This document shows, piece by piece, positions 32,397 to 41,890 of a DNA stretch of 64,000 nt. Within the stretch, counting starts at the first letter, position 1, and each line of letters begins with the position of its first letter. Origin of the DNA: Halorientalis litorea (lineage in GTDB: Archaea > Halobacteriota > Halobacteria > Halobacteriales > Haloarculaceae). The position numbers and the translations under genes are program-made. Below the pieces are notes generated by a model. That model ran no database searches and was not told where the DNA came from. It saw only the letters and a list, made by a program, of their open reading frames with translations. The stretch lies in contig NZ_CP095482.1 of NCBI RefSeq assembly GCF_023028225.1, positions 2,480,001-2,544,000 of the forward strand, given 5' to 3'.

Positions 32397-32410
32397 TTGT
32401 AAATTGTAAA
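32397..32410. promoter_or_regulatory. Tandem TTGTAAA repeat between acyl-CoA dehydrogenase and SDR genes
   Basis: Two adjacent copies of TTGTAAA lie in the divergent gap, 47 nt before the dehydrogenase start and 100 nt before the SDR start. The spacing suits a regulator site or an upstream promoter element for either gene. Confidence 0.3.
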
Positions 32411-32509
32411 CTAAGTTCGAGTTTCTTCCGTCGCCCGTGCGGGTGCCCAGCGTACCGGGACGCGTCGCTGTCGACACTCCTATCACGGAGTCGAACGCCG
32501 ACTCCGGTA

Positions 32510-33367
32510 ATGACGGACACAGGTCCGCTCGACGGGACGGTCTGTATCGTGACTGGTGGCGGCCGCGGTCTGGGCGAGGCGACGGCCGAGCACCTGGCTA
32601 GTGAGGGCGCGACGGTCGTCGTGAACGACCTCGGGACCTCGTTGCAGGGCGACGGCGCGAGCGAGGAACCCGCAGCCGAGACCGTGGCGGCGATTCGCGA
32701 CGCTGGTGGGACTGCCATGGCGCATTTCGGGGACGTGACCGAACTCGACTACACTGAGGAGCTGATCGCCGATACGGTGGCCGAGTACGGCCGTGTCGAC
32801 GCCGCCGTCAACTTCGCTGGCGTCCTGCGGGACGCCTACCTGACGGAGATGACCGGTGACGACTGGGACACGGTAATCGACGTGCACCTGCGGGGCCACT
32901 TCGCCCTGCTCCGGAACCTCGCGCGCCACTGGGACGAGACGGCCGACGATGCCGACCGCGAGCGTGCGTTCGTCGGCGTCACCAGCCCCTCGGCACTGGG
33001 TAACGCCGGGCAGGCCAACTACTCGGCCGCCAAGGCCGGCGTGCTGGGGCTGATACGCACCGCCTCCGCGGAGTTGCCCCGTTTCGACGCCCGCGCGAAC
33101 GCGCTCTTGCCCATCGCCTACACCCGGATGATCGAGGACATGCCTCACCAGCCCTTCGGCGAGGACGACTTCCCGCCGGAGAAGGTCGCGCCCGTCGTCG
33201 GCTACCTCGTCAGCGAGGCCGCCGAGGGCGTCAACGGCAAGACCGTCCGCGCACAGGGCGACATGGTGTCGCTGGTGGCCGACCCGGAAGACGAGAACTC
33301 GATGGTCGATTCCGAGGGCTGGACCGTCGAGAAACTGAGCGAGCGGTTCGACGAACTGCTGGGTTGA
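32510..33367 (+). CDS. Short-chain dehydrogenase/reductase (3-hydroxyacyl-CoA dehydrogenase-like)
   Basis: The product is 285 residues. The NAD(P) site is VTGGGRGLGEATAEHL with an acidic NDLG after strand 2, followed by NFAGVLRDAYL and the catalytic S-Y-K set in TSPSALGNAGQANYSAAKAG. NDLG plus a long C-terminal tail (ENSMVDSEGWTVEKLSERFDELLG, after the usual SDR end) resembles the dehydrogenase part of peroxisomal MFE-2. An acyl-CoA beta-oxidation role is inferred, supported by the divergent acyl-CoA dehydrogenase. It is a paralogue of 43340-44269. Confidence 0.85.
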   Translation: MTDTGPLDGTVCIVTGGGRGLGEATAEHLASEGATVVVNDLGTSLQGDGASEEPAAETVAAIRDAGGTAMAHFGDVTELDYTEELIADTVAEYGRVDAAVNFAGVLRDAYLTEMTGDDWDTVIDVHLRGHFALLRNLARHWDETADDADRERAFVGVTSPSALGNAGQANYSAAKAGVLGLIRTASAELPRFDARANALLPIAYTRMIEDMPHQPFGEDDFPPEKVAPVVGYLVSEAAEGVNGKTVRAQGDMVSLVADPEDENSMVDSEGWTVEKLSERFDELLG

Positions 33368-33570
33368 CACCCCGACGGTTCGCGTTCCACTGTCGGCTCC
33401 CGTATCCTATCGCCCTCCCGTTACGTTAGTAGAACAACCACTTCCCGGACCACGGTCGGTCGACTCGGGCGGTGTGTGGCGATTCCGGTCGGAGTCCGAA
33501 GCCGAAGTGCTCTCTGCTCTAGAATAATGGATACCAGAGTGAATAAACCAGACATGGATAAATAGGGGAT

Positions 33571-35301
33571 ATGGTACAGGGCGTCGCGGCGGGACCGTGG
33601 TCGATAGTTCCCGCGTTACTCGCGATCAGTCTGGCCTGGTACACGCGGGACGCACTGATTGGACTGTTCACGGGGATCGTCGCCGCGGGCGTGATTCTGG
33701 GCGCGCTCCACCCGCAGGCGGTCGGGGTGCCGTCCGATCTGGTGACGGTCGGCGGCGACCTCGGAACGATGAGTCCCCAAGACGACGGCGATCCGTGGAC
33801 CATCGGCGTCGGCGGTGTCGTGCTCGGGGCGTTGTTCGGGTTGAAGCTCGTCCCCGAGATCATGGCCACCGCGCCGATGTTCGGCGCGTGGTACGTCGAG
33901 AACGTGTTGCTCGCCATCTTCGCCATCGGCGGGATGATCGGCTTGATGATTCGCGCGGGCGCGATTCAGGGCGTCCTCGAGGTGCTGACGTCGCGGGTCG
34001 AATCCGCGGCCGACGCCGAGAAGGCGGCGTTCCTGGCGGGCATCGCCATCCACATAGACGACTACTTCAATTGCCTCGTGGTCGGGTCGATGATGCGCCC
34101 GCTCACCGACGCCTACGACGTTTCGCGGGCGAAACTCGCGTACTACGTCGATTCGGCCGGGTCCCCGGCCGCCAGACTGGCCTTCTACTCGACGTGGGGC
34201 GCGGCGATGGTCGGATTCATCGGCGGCGGGCTCACCGAGGCACACAAGCAGGGCCTGCTTCCGAGCCGGATGGCCGATTTCGTCAGCACCGGGGGCGAGA
34301 GCGTCAGTGCCGCGACGGGGGCCGTCTGGCCGTTGTTCTTCAACACACTGTTCACCGGGTTCTACTCGTGGGTCGCCTTGGGCATCGCGGCTCTGGTTGC
34401 TTGGCAGTTAGTTCCCAACATCGGGCCGATGAAACGCGAGGAGGAGCGCGCTCGGGCTGGTGACGGCGTCCTCGGTCCCGACGCCGACCCAATGATCTCC
34501 GAAGAGATGGACGAGTACGAGATGTACGAGGGGGCGACGCCGGACTGGCGGAACTTCGCCATCCCGCTCCTGACGATGGTGGTCGTCGGCCTCGGCGCGA
34601 TGTTCTGGCGAAGCAGCCCTGTCGTCTTCGTCGAGGGGAGGGCGGGGGCGACGCTCTTCTCGCTGGGCGGCTGGCAACTCGTTGCCCCGCCCAGCGGGCC
34701 GTGGGCGTTCAACATCGGTGGCGTCCAACTCGGCGTCGCCTCGTTCACTGCTCTCGTGGTCGCGTTCGCACTGTACCGACTCCGCGGTGATGTTCCCTCG
34801 AACAAGGACGCCACGGACGCGCTACTCGTCGGGTTCAAGGGCATCCTCATGGCGGCCGTCATCCTGACGTTCGCGAGTTCCATCCAGCAGGCAGTCTCGT
34901 TGCTCGGGATTGCCTCGTTCGTCACCAACGTGTTCGGCGGGCTACCGGCCTGGATAATCCCAGTCAGCGTGTTCCTCGTGACGAGTTTCGTCAGCTTCGC
35001 CGACGGGTCCTCGTGGTCGACCTACGGAATCATGTTCCCCATCGCGGTCCCGCTGGCGTTCGCGACCGGCGCGAACCTCCCGCTGGTCCTCGGTGCCGTC
35101 TTCAGCGGTGGCATCTTCGGCGACCACACCTCACCGATCAGCGATACGACGGTGCTGGCGTCCTCGACCAGCGGGAGCGACCACATGGTCCACATCCGGA
35201 CCCAGATCCCCTACGCGCTCGGCACGGCCGGCATCTCCGCCCTCCTATTCCTGCTCGGCGGATTCCTCCTGCCGGTGGGATTCCAGGTGATCCCGTACTG
35301 A
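33571..35301 (+). CDS. NhaC-family Na+/H+ antiporter
   Basis: The product is 576 residues with about 12 hydrophobic segments. Two signatures of the NhaC family are seen: DDYFNCLVVGSMMRPLTD in the N-terminal half and SGGIFGDHTSPISDTTVLAS near the C-terminus. A hydrophilic, acidic loop (about 290-325, EEERARAGDGVLGPDADPMISEEMDEYE) divides the protein. It exchanges sodium for protons or may transport an organic acid with Na+; NhaC relatives include malate/lactate antiporters. GAATAAACC lies 22-30 nt before the ATG and could be the promoter. Confidence 0.85.
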   Translation: MVQGVAAGPWSIVPALLAISLAWYTRDALIGLFTGIVAAGVILGALHPQAVGVPSDLVTVGGDLGTMSPQDDGDPWTIGVGGVVLGALFGLKLVPEIMATAPMFGAWYVENVLLAIFAIGGMIGLMIRAGAIQGVLEVLTSRVESAADAEKAAFLAGIAIHIDDYFNCLVVGSMMRPLTDAYDVSRAKLAYYVDSAGSPAARLAFYSTWGAAMVGFIGGGLTEAHKQGLLPSRMADFVSTGGESVSAATGAVWPLFFNTLFTGFYSWVALGIAALVAWQLVPNIGPMKREEERARAGDGVLGPDADPMISEEMDEYEMYEGATPDWRNFAIPLLTMVVVGLGAMFWRSSPVVFVEGRAGATLFSLGGWQLVAPPSGPWAFNIGGVQLGVASFTALVVAFALYRLRGDVPSNKDATDALLVGFKGILMAAVILTFASSIQQAVSLLGIASFVTNVFGGLPAWIIPVSVFLVTSFVSFADGSSWSTYGIMFPIAVPLAFATGANLPLVLGAVFSGGIFGDHTSPISDTTVLASSTSGSDHMVHIRTQIPYALGTAGISALLFLLGGFLLPVGFQVIPY

Positions 35302-35374
35302 GGGGTGGTGACGGACACCGAGCGCGCTCGGTGTGGGTCGAGCGAGCCGACTTCGACAGAACGAGGCTACCCGA

Positions 35375-37033
35375 TCACTCGCTGTCGGGCGCGGCCTCTT
35401 CGGGCACCTGTCCTTCGACCAGTGACTCTTGGGCGTACTCCTCCCGGAGGTCCTTCTTCGAGAACTTCCCGGTCGCCGTCTTGGGCACCTCGTCGATTTC
35501 GATGAAGTCGTCGGGGAGCCACCACTTCGGATACTCCTCGCTAATCATCTCCCGGAGGTTCTGTTCGAGCGTGTCCACGTCGACCCCTTTCCCGGGGACG
35601 ACGAACGCGACGGGTCGTTCCTGCCAACGCTCGTGGGGGACGCCGACGACGGCGGCCTCGGCCACGTCGTCGTGGGCCATGATTGCGTTCTCCAGTTCGA
35701 CCGAGGAAATCCACTCCCCGCCCGACTTGATGACGTCTTTGGCCCGGTCGACGATCTGGATGTAGCCGTCCTCGTCGACGGTGACCACGTCACCGGTCTT
35801 GAGCCAGTTCCCCTCGAAGTCCGTCTCGTTCGCTTCGGGTCGCTTGAAGTACTCCTGTGTGACCCACGGGCCACGGACGTGGAGTTCGCCGAAGTCCTCG
35901 CCGTTCCACGGTACCTCGTTGCCGTCGTCGTCGATGACGCGGAACTCCAATCCGGGGACGACGAGGCCCTGCTTGGCCCGGCGTTCGAGTTGCTCCTCGT
36001 AGGTCAAATCCTCCGCGAGGCCGCCTTTGAGGTGGGCGACGCTCCCGATGGGACTCATCTCGGTCATCCCCCACGCGTGCGTGACGCTGACGCCGTGGTC
36101 GTCGAACCACTCTATCATGGCCTTCGGCGCGGCGGACCCGCCGATGATGACCGTGTCGAGCGTCGAGAGGTCCACGTCGTTACCGGCCTGCATGTACTCC
36201 TGGAGACCCAGCCACACCGTCGGGACGCCCGCCGTGATGGTGACGCCCTCGTCCTCGATGAGACCCGCGATGTCCTCGGGGTCCGGCGAGGGGCCGGGGT
36301 AGACGTGTTTCGCACCCGCCGCAGTGGTCGAGAACGGCATCCCCCACGCGTTGACGTGGAACATCGGGACGACGGGCATCACCACTTCGTCGTCCCCGAT
36401 GCCGAGGCCCTGCGGGGTCATCGTCGCCATCGTGTGTGACCAGAGCATCTGCTGGGTGTACTCGACGCCCTTGGGCTTGCCCGTCGTCCCCGACGTGTAA
36501 CACATCCCGGCGGGCCGCTCTTCGTCCAGTACCGGCCAGTCGTACCCGGTGTCGTGGCCGTCGATGAACGACTCGTAGTCGACAGCGTTCATGCCGAGGT
36601 CGGGCGTCTCCGACCCCATGACGACGATTTGCTCGACGCTCTCGAACGCTTCGGGGTCGTGTGCCGCCGCCAACTTCTCGGCCAGCGACGGGTCGACGAA
36701 GATGATACGGTCCTCGGCGTTCTGGACGATGAACTGGATGTGTTCGTCCGGCAGGAGCGGGTTGATAGTGTGGAGTTGCCGCCCAGTCGTCGGGATGGCG
36801 AAGTACGTCTCGAAGTGACGGTGGTGGTTCCAACAGAACGTGGCGACGCGCTCGCCGTCACCGATACCCACCTCGTCCATCGCGTGTGCGAGCTGTGCGG
36901 TCCGGTCGGCGTACTCGCTGTACGTGTACCGCTCGATACCTTCGTGGGTACGAGAGACAATCTCGGTATCGGGGTACAGTTTCTCGGCACGCCACAGGAA
37001 CGGTCGCAGAGTCTGGTCTGTCCCTCCAGGCAT
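35375..37033 (-). CDS. Long-chain fatty-acid--CoA ligase (AMP-forming)
   Basis: The product is 552 residues. ANL motifs are complete: [63 protein letters not shown], and the C-terminal [18 protein letters not shown] with the catalytic Lys. The form ([21 protein letters not shown] near residue 90) fits long-chain fatty-acyl-CoA ligases. It activates fatty acids for beta-oxidation. No neighbour shares an obvious operon with it; an AT-rich element (CATTATTTCG, minus) lies about 40-50 nt before the ATG. Confidence 0.88.
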   Translation of the reverse strand: MPGGTDQTLRPFLWRAEKLYPDTEIVSRTHEGIERYTYSEYADRTAQLAHAMDEVGIGDGERVATFCWNHHRHFETYFAIPTTGRQLHTINPLLPDEHIQFIVQNAEDRIIFVDPSLAEKLAAAHDPEAFESVEQIVVMGSETPDLGMNAVDYESFIDGHDTGYDWPVLDEERPAGMCYTSGTTGKPKGVEYTQQMLWSHTMATMTPQGLGIGDDEVVMPVVPMFHVNAWGMPFSTTAAGAKHVYPGPSPDPEDIAGLIEDEGVTITAGVPTVWLGLQEYMQAGNDVDLSTLDTVIIGGSAAPKAMIEWFDDHGVSVTHAWGMTEMSPIGSVAHLKGGLAEDLTYEEQLERRAKQGLVVPGLEFRVIDDDGNEVPWNGEDFGELHVRGPWVTQEYFKRPEANETDFEGNWLKTGDVVTVDEDGYIQIVDRAKDVIKSGGEWISSVELENAIMAHDDVAEAAVVGVPHERWQERPVAFVVPGKGVDVDTLEQNLREMISEEYPKWWLPDDFIEIDEVPKTATGKFSKKDLREEYAQESLVEGQVPEEAAPDSE

Positions 37034-37115
37034 AGGCTACACCTCGTGTGCATCGCTAATGATTGTTCCCCCGAAATAATGACACATCTGTGATGCGTTC
37101 GTCCCCGGCGGCCGC

Positions 37116-37784
37116 TCACTCGGTCCGGCAACTGACCGCGACGCCCTCCCCCAACGGCAGGAGCGTCGTCTCGAAGGCGGGGTCGTCACCGACGCGGCGT
37201 ACGTAGTCTGCCACCCCGCGCGTGTGCCGGTTCGCGTCGGCTACGTCGTCACCGGCCACGAGTCGTCGGAGCGCGTCGAAATCGACGACACCGGCAGTCA
37301 TCGCGTTGTCCGCGACGACGACGCCACCGACCGGTACCTTCGCCCGAACCGCCTCGAAGGCCTCGCGATAGCGGTGTTTCTCGTTGTCCACGAGTACCAC
37401 GTCGAAGGGACCCTCGTAGTCTTCGACCGTCTCGATTGCGTCCCCGAGTTCGTAGCGTGCGATGGACTCGAACCCGCCGCGAGCCATGTACTCGCGGGCC
37501 GCGTCGAGTTCCCCGGCGTCGACTTCCGTCAGCACGACCTCGCCGTCCGCCGGGAGCGCGCGGGCGAACCAGTACGCCGAGTAGCCGAACCCGGAGCCGA
37601 ACTCGAAGACCCGCCGGGCGTCCACGAGGCGGGCGAGCATCTGCAACCACCCACCGACGGCCGGGCCGACCGTCGGGAACCCCTCGTCGTCGGCCCGCTC
37701 GTCCATCTCCGCGATGACCGAGTCCGGTTCGGGACCGAGTGCCCGGGCGAACGACGCGATGGCGTCGGGGAGTGTGCCGTCCAT
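37116..37784 (-). CDS. O-methyltransferase family protein (SAM-dependent)
   Basis: The product is 222 residues. The SAM site is RRVFEFGSGFGYSAYWFARAL, followed by GEVVLTEVDAGELDAARE, FDVVLVDNEKHRYREAF, and VGGVVVADNAMTAGVV. These match the catechol O-methyltransferase-like (OMT-3) family, of which haloarchaea carry a copy. Substrate and physiological role cannot be told. ATG 37784 was selected because the residues upstream show no methyltransferase pattern. Confidence 0.82.
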   Translation of the reverse strand: MDGTLPDAIASFARALGPEPDSVIAEMDERADDEGFPTVGPAVGGWLQMLARLVDARRVFEFGSGFGYSAYWFARALPADGEVVLTEVDAGELDAAREYMARGGFESIARYELGDAIETVEDYEGPFDVVLVDNEKHRYREAFEAVRAKVPVGGVVVADNAMTAGVVDFDALRRLVAGDDVADANRHTRGVADYVRRVGDDPAFETTLLPLGEGVAVSCRTE

Positions 37785-38090
37785 GCGGTGCGGTACGTCG
37801 CGGTGGCTGAAAAGTCCACGCGACGCCGAACCCGAGTCCGAGGCGGTCGCGTACGTCGTGGCGACGACGCTCGGCCGGTTCCCGACGACGAGGGACAGCA
37901 CGGGGCGAGAGGCCCGGCGAGGGTAACGGCGGCGACGACGAACAGCACGGACCACAGCGGTCGCTTCACTACCGTCCGCCCTCCTCACCGCGTCGAGACG
38001 GTGGCGAGAGTTACCGTGCCCGGTGGCACCGTGGCCCTCACAGACACGACCCCCGCGCGGCTTATCCCCCTCCAAACCGTTCTTCGAACA
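37785..38090. other. Intergenic gap, possibly with a decayed small membrane-protein frame
   Basis: This gap separates the divergent methyltransferase and a small membrane-protein gene. On the minus strand, a GTG at 37969 opens 23 codons encoding a hydrophobic segment (PLWSVLFVVAAVTLAGPLAP). After about 70 nt the hydrophobic reading would need a frame change to continue into VLSLVVGNRPSVVATTYATA. This may be chance or a decayed gene. The rest shows no feature. Confidence 0.3.
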
Positions 38091-38318
38091 ATGACTGACC
38101 AACTATACCACCGCCTTCTCGTCGTCCAGTTGCTCGCGCTCGCGGCCACGCTCGCTGGTGACGCGACGGGGCTGACCGTCCTCGCTGCCGCCGGTGCGGG
38201 GGTCCTCTTCCTGTCTCTCGCTGCCCTCTTCGTCTCGATGACGACGGCACTCGTCTCCGGCGTCGGGTCGTGGGGAACTGGACGGCCACACATCGCCGAC
38301 GCTCCCCGCGTCGAGTGA
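38091..38318 (+). CDS. Small two-helix membrane protein, unknown function
   Basis: The product is 75 residues with two hydrophobic segments (about 8-23 and 29-53) and a short hydrophilic C-terminus. The frame starts with ATG and ends with TGA in a high-G+C codon pattern; GCTTATCCC lies about 30 nt upstream as a possible promoter. I do not recognise a family. It may be a small haloarchaeal membrane protein, but a coincidental open frame is possible. Confidence 0.5.
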   Translation: MTDQLYHRLLVVQLLALAATLAGDATGLTVLAAAGAGVLFLSLAALFVSMTTALVSGVGSWGTGRPHIADAPRVE

Positions 38319-38404
38319 GCGCGAGCGTCACGCGCCGCCAGACGCGGCTCCCGTGTCGTGCTGAGAGCGACGTCCACGAGCCCCTCGGGGCGTCCCGCTT
38401 AGTG

Positions 38405-38413
38405 GGGTTTATC
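38405..38413 (+). promoter_or_regulatory. TATA-like element for the RCK-DHH gene
   Basis: GGGTTTATC lies about 26-34 nt before ATG 38439. Confidence 0.45.
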
Positions 38414-38438
38414 AGTCTCGCCGACTGGATTCGAACCC

Positions 38439-39965
38439 ATGGTAGACCGGTTGGTGGTTGGCTGTGGACAGGTCGGCCACTTGCTGGTCGAGGACCTCGC
38501 GGACCGGCCGGGCGAACTGCTGGTCCTCGAAGAGAACGAGCGACACGTCACCCGACTCCGTGAGGCGGGCATCAGCGCGAAGCAGGCCGACCTGACCGAC
38601 CCCGAGACGCTCCGTGCAGAGGGTGGAGCTGCGACGACTGTCCTCGTTGCCGGGGGGCAACCTGCCCGGAACCGTGCCCGCGTGACGGCCGTCAGGACGG
38701 CGTTCCCGGACGCGCTCGTGGTCGCCTACGCCGGAACGGACCCGACGGAGGATGACCTCTCCCACTTCCGGAGGGCGGCCGACGAGGTGGTCGACCCGAC
38801 GCGGACGACGGCCGAGTTCGTCGTCCAGCGGGCGGGCGACGACGGCCACAACCTCCGGCAACTGCGCGCGGCGTTCCGCTCCGTTTCGGACCCGCTCGCT
38901 ATCGTCACGCACGACAACCCCGACCCCGACGCCATCGCCAGTGCCGTCGCGCTCCGGCGCGTCGCAACCGCGCTCGGCGTCGACGCTGAAGTCTGTTACT
39001 ACGGCGAGATAACCCACCAAGAGAACCGCGCGTTCGTCAACCTGTTGGGGTTCGACCTCACGCAAATCGACGGCGACACCGACCTCTCCGAGTACGGTGG
39101 GTTCGCCCTCGTCGACCACTCCCGGCCGGGCGTCAACGACCAGTTGCCTGCGGAGACGCCCGTCGACATCGTCATCGACCACCATCCACCCCGGGCACCC
39201 GTCGACGCTGGGTTCGTCGACCTGCGGAGCGACGTCGGCGCGACGAGTACGCTCCTCGTGCAGTACCTGCAGGCGTTCGGTCTCGAAATCGACGAGACGG
39301 TGGCAACGGGTCTCCTCTTCGGTATCCGCGTGGATACCGACGACTTCACGCGTGAGGTATCGACGGCAGACTTCGAGGCCGCCGCGACGCTCGCTCCCCA
39401 CGCCGACTTCGGGACGCTCGAACGCATCGAGTCACCGAGTGCCAGCGACGACACCTTCGACACCATCGCCAGCGCGATTGCCAACCGCCAGCGACGCGGG
39501 TCCGTCGTGACTAGCTCCGTCGGCGACCTATCCGACCGAGACTCGTTGGCACAGGCCGCAGAACGACTGCTGGAACTAGACGGGGTAGCCGTCACTGTCG
39601 TCTACGGACTGAAAGACGGCGTCATCTACATCTCCGGACGGGCCCGGGGGACGGACCTAGACCTCGGTGAGACGCTCCGGAACGCCTTCGACCAAATCGG
39701 GAGCGCGGGCGGGCACGCCGACATGGCCGGGGCGCAGATTCTCGTCACGGACACGACGCTCGACCCGACGACGGACCCGGACAGCGACCACGAGGAGGAC
39801 GACGGCGACGAGATGGACACGTCGTTCGCCGCGGCCGACGTGGCCGGCGACTTGGAGGCGTTCATCACCGGCCGGTTCTACGAGGCACTCGACTCCCGCC
39901 CGCACCGCGAGACTGCGGGACTGTACGCCGGGCCGACCACCGACATCGACGATATCGTCCTGTAA
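38439..39965 (+). CDS. RCK_N-DHH-DHHA1 phosphoesterase
   Basis: The product is 508 residues. Residues about 3-115 form an RCK_N/TrkA-N-like Rossmann domain beginning VVGCGQVGHLLVEDLA, with an acidic residue (EEN) after strand 2 as in NAD-binding domains. A DHH domain follows with HDNPDPDAIAS (H158-D159-N-P-D162-P-D164) and D247-H248-H249, then a DHHA1 domain ending GRARG and SAGGHADMAGAQI. DHH-DHHA1 proteins hydrolyse small phosphodiesters such as cyclic dinucleotides or nanoRNA. The fusion to RCK_N, which senses nucleotides in K+ transporters, is known in archaea; the substrate is not established. The acidic tail near 450 is haloarchaeal. Confidence 0.85.
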   Translation: MVDRLVVGCGQVGHLLVEDLADRPGELLVLEENERHVTRLREAGISAKQADLTDPETLRAEGGAATTVLVAGGQPARNRARVTAVRTAFPDALVVAYAGTDPTEDDLSHFRRAADEVVDPTRTTAEFVVQRAGDDGHNLRQLRAAFRSVSDPLAIVTHDNPDPDAIASAVALRRVATALGVDAEVCYYGEITHQENRAFVNLLGFDLTQIDGDTDLSEYGGFALVDHSRPGVNDQLPAETPVDIVIDHHPPRAPVDAGFVDLRSDVGATSTLLVQYLQAFGLEIDETVATGLLFGIRVDTDDFTREVSTADFEAAATLAPHADFGTLERIESPSASDDTFDTIASAIANRQRRGSVVTSSVGDLSDRDSLAQAAERLLELDGVAVTVVYGLKDGVIYISGRARGTDLDLGETLRNAFDQIGSAGGHADMAGAQILVTDTTLDPTTDPDSDHEEDDGDEMDTSFAAADVAGDLEAFITGRFYEALDSRPHRETAGLYAGPTTDIDDIVL

Positions 39966-40031
39966 CCCACTTCGACAGCGGGCAGTTCCGTGACAGCGAA
40001 GACGTTTTGCTCGCGGACGGTGATGCCTCAG

Positions 40032-40850
40032 ATGATGGACGACGAGGCGGAGAAACCACGAGTCAGGGACTACATGACACGCGACGTGGCGACGGTTTCC
40101 CCCGACGATACCGTCGCCGACGTGGCCCAACGAATCGCAGAGAGCGACGCACACAGCGGCTTCCCCGTCTGTGACGGCCGACACGTCGAGGGGTTCGTCA
40201 GTGCCCGGGACCTGTTGCTCGCCGAGGACCACGAACCGATTTTCAGGGTGATGACCAACGACCTACTCGTCGCCCACCCCGACATGAAACTGACCGACGC
40301 CAGTCGCGTCATCCTCCGGTCGGGCATCCAACGGCTCCCCGTCGTCGACGACGCGGGCAACCTCGTCGGCATCATCAGCAACGCCGACGTGATTCGGAGC
40401 CACATCGAACGTGCCACGCCCGGAAAGGTGGACAAACTCCTCCGGACGCTCGAAAACATCCACGGCATCGAGGCCCGACAGGAGCGACGCGACGTACCGC
40501 TGGCGAAGCTGACACCCACACAGAGCCGCGTCTACGCCGACGAACTGGAGGGGCGACGGTACGAACTCCAGCGGGGTCTGGCCGAACCGCTCGTCGTCAT
40601 CGACAACGACGGCGAGTTCCTCCTCGCTGACGGCCACCACCGCGTCAAGGCCGCCCACAGTCTGGGCATCGACGAGATGGACGCCTACGTCATCGTCATC
40701 TCGGAACGCGTCGACCTCGGAATGGCCGAAACCGCCGAGAAAGAGAACCTGAACGACATCGGCGACATCGAAGAAGTCGACTACGCACACCATCCCCTCG
40801 TCGAGACGACGAAACGCCTGCAGAACTCCGACGAGGAACAGCCTCGATAG
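40032..40850 (+). CDS. CBS-pair and ParB-like domain protein
   Basis: The product is 272 residues. Two CBS domains (about 8-70 and 75-130) begin RVRDYMTRDVATVSPDDTV and PVVDDAGNLVGIISNADVI. They are followed by a ParB/Srx-like domain with PLAKLTPTQ, VVIDNDGEFLLADGHHRVKAAHSLG (about 190-205). The DGHHR core is the nucleotide-binding motif of the ParB N-terminal superfamily. CBS pairs bind adenosyl ligands and ParB-like domains can hydrolyse nucleotides, so a regulatory enzyme is plausible. I chose ATG 40032 because GACGTTTTGC lies about 26 nt away; ATG 40023 is an alternative. It follows the RCK-DHH gene on the same strand. Confidence 0.8.
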   Translation: MMDDEAEKPRVRDYMTRDVATVSPDDTVADVAQRIAESDAHSGFPVCDGRHVEGFVSARDLLLAEDHEPIFRVMTNDLLVAHPDMKLTDASRVILRSGIQRLPVVDDAGNLVGIISNADVIRSHIERATPGKVDKLLRTLENIHGIEARQERRDVPLAKLTPTQSRVYADELEGRRYELQRGLAEPLVVIDNDGEFLLADGHHRVKAAHSLGIDEMDAYVIVISERVDLGMAETAEKENLNDIGDIEEVDYAHHPLVETTKRLQNSDEEQPR

Positions 40851-41311
40851 TGTACGATATCGATTATAGACAGAATGCGTACAAAATTCTCACAGACACG
40901 TCTCGGTCTGTTGCCATGGAATCACTGTCTCTCGTCCGTGCATAATACATTCTGTAGTGTGTGGTAGCTTCATACGCCCTCTCCGGATAGGAGAACTGGT
41001 TTCGTGTGAATACGACTGCCAGTCTGCCGAGGCGGCGCGGTCGCGTCGACGGTTTCGAGTGAAAATCGTAGAGAGTGAACCAGAGCGTCCAAAACAGCGT
41101 TTCACTACCTCCTCCGACGGTAGGCCCTAGTCGAAAGTCGTGGCGTGCCCACCGCCAGAAATTCAAATAGCAAATCAAACACAAGAGCTGAAAAGTCACA
41201 AAAATGGTATTTACTCCGGAGACTTCTGTCACGCTGTCACCCTCGCGGCGACTCCGGGCAGAGCGGTCGGGTGTCAGTAAAGCTAAGTGGCCGACGGTTG
41301 GAGTGAGAGGC
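40851..41311. other. G+C-poorer intergenic stretch without a convincing gene
   Basis: About 460 nt with visibly lower G+C than the flanks. A 149-codon minus-strand open frame (40864-41313) contains an aromatic and hydrophobic stretch but no family motif and no plausible promoter or codon bias. A repeat-bounded mobile element was not found. The MaoC gene promoter lies at the right end (GTAAAGCTAAG at 41277-41287). Confidence 0.4.
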
Positions 41312-41890
41312 ATGGCAGAGGATGCTAGCAGCGACGCGACAGAGCGGCGTCTCCAAACCGGGTGGCAGGGCCGGTACTACGAGGATTTCGAGGTCGGAGA
41401 CGTGTACAAACATCCGTTCGGGCGGACGGTCACCGAGACGGACAACGTCTGGATGACCAACGTGACGATGAACCTGAACCCGATGCACTTCAACGAGGCG
41501 TACGCGGCCGAGACGGAGTTCGGAGAACGTCTCGTCGACGGTACCTTCGTGTTCGCACTGGCCGTCGGGATGAGCGTCATCGACGTCTCCATCAACGCCA
41601 CGGCGAACCTCGGGTACGACGAGGTACGCCACCACGCGCCGGTGTTCCACGGCGACACCATCTTCGCAGAGAGCGAAGTGCTGTCGAAACGCGAGAGTGA
41701 GTCCCGCGACCACGTCGGTATGGTCACGACAGAACTGCGCGCGTACAATCAGGAGGGGACGAAGGTGCTCTCGCTGAAGCGCACGCCGATGGTTCTCAAG
41801 CGGGAGTACGCCGAACCGACCGCCGAACAGCCGCCGGGATGGCCCGCGGGCGTCGGTACGACCGAGGCGGAGTTGAGTGCGGATGAGTAG
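41312..41890 (+). CDS. MaoC-like acyl-CoA dehydratase/hydratase
   Basis: The product is 192 residues, one hot-dog domain. YEDFEVGDVYKHPFGRTVTETDNVWMT and NLNPMHFNEAYAAET hold the MaoC active-site region (hydratase Asp/His positions in NPMHFN), and LVDGTFVFALAVG follows. This pattern is closest to mesaconyl-CoA or beta-methylmalyl-CoA-type MaoC hydratases. The stop overlaps the CoA-transferase start by 8 nt (ATGAGTAG), so the two are co-translated. ATG 41312 was chosen because the 36 codons upstream are not hydratase-like. Confidence 0.82.
   Translation: MAEDASSDATERRLQTGWQGRYYEDFEVGDVYKHPFGRTVTETDNVWMTNVTMNLNPMHFNEAYAAETEFGERLVDGTFVFALAVGMSVIDVSINATANLGYDEVRHHAPVFHGDTIFAESEVLSKRESESRDHVGMVTTELRAYNQEGTKVLSLKRTPMVLKREYAEPTAEQPPGWPAGVGTTEAELSADE

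Noticed and set aside
40864-41313. Minus-strand frame of 149 codons with hydrophobic and aromatic residues
   Set aside because: No family motif or promoter, and composition differs from haloarchaeal proteins; recorded only as a low-G+C stretch.
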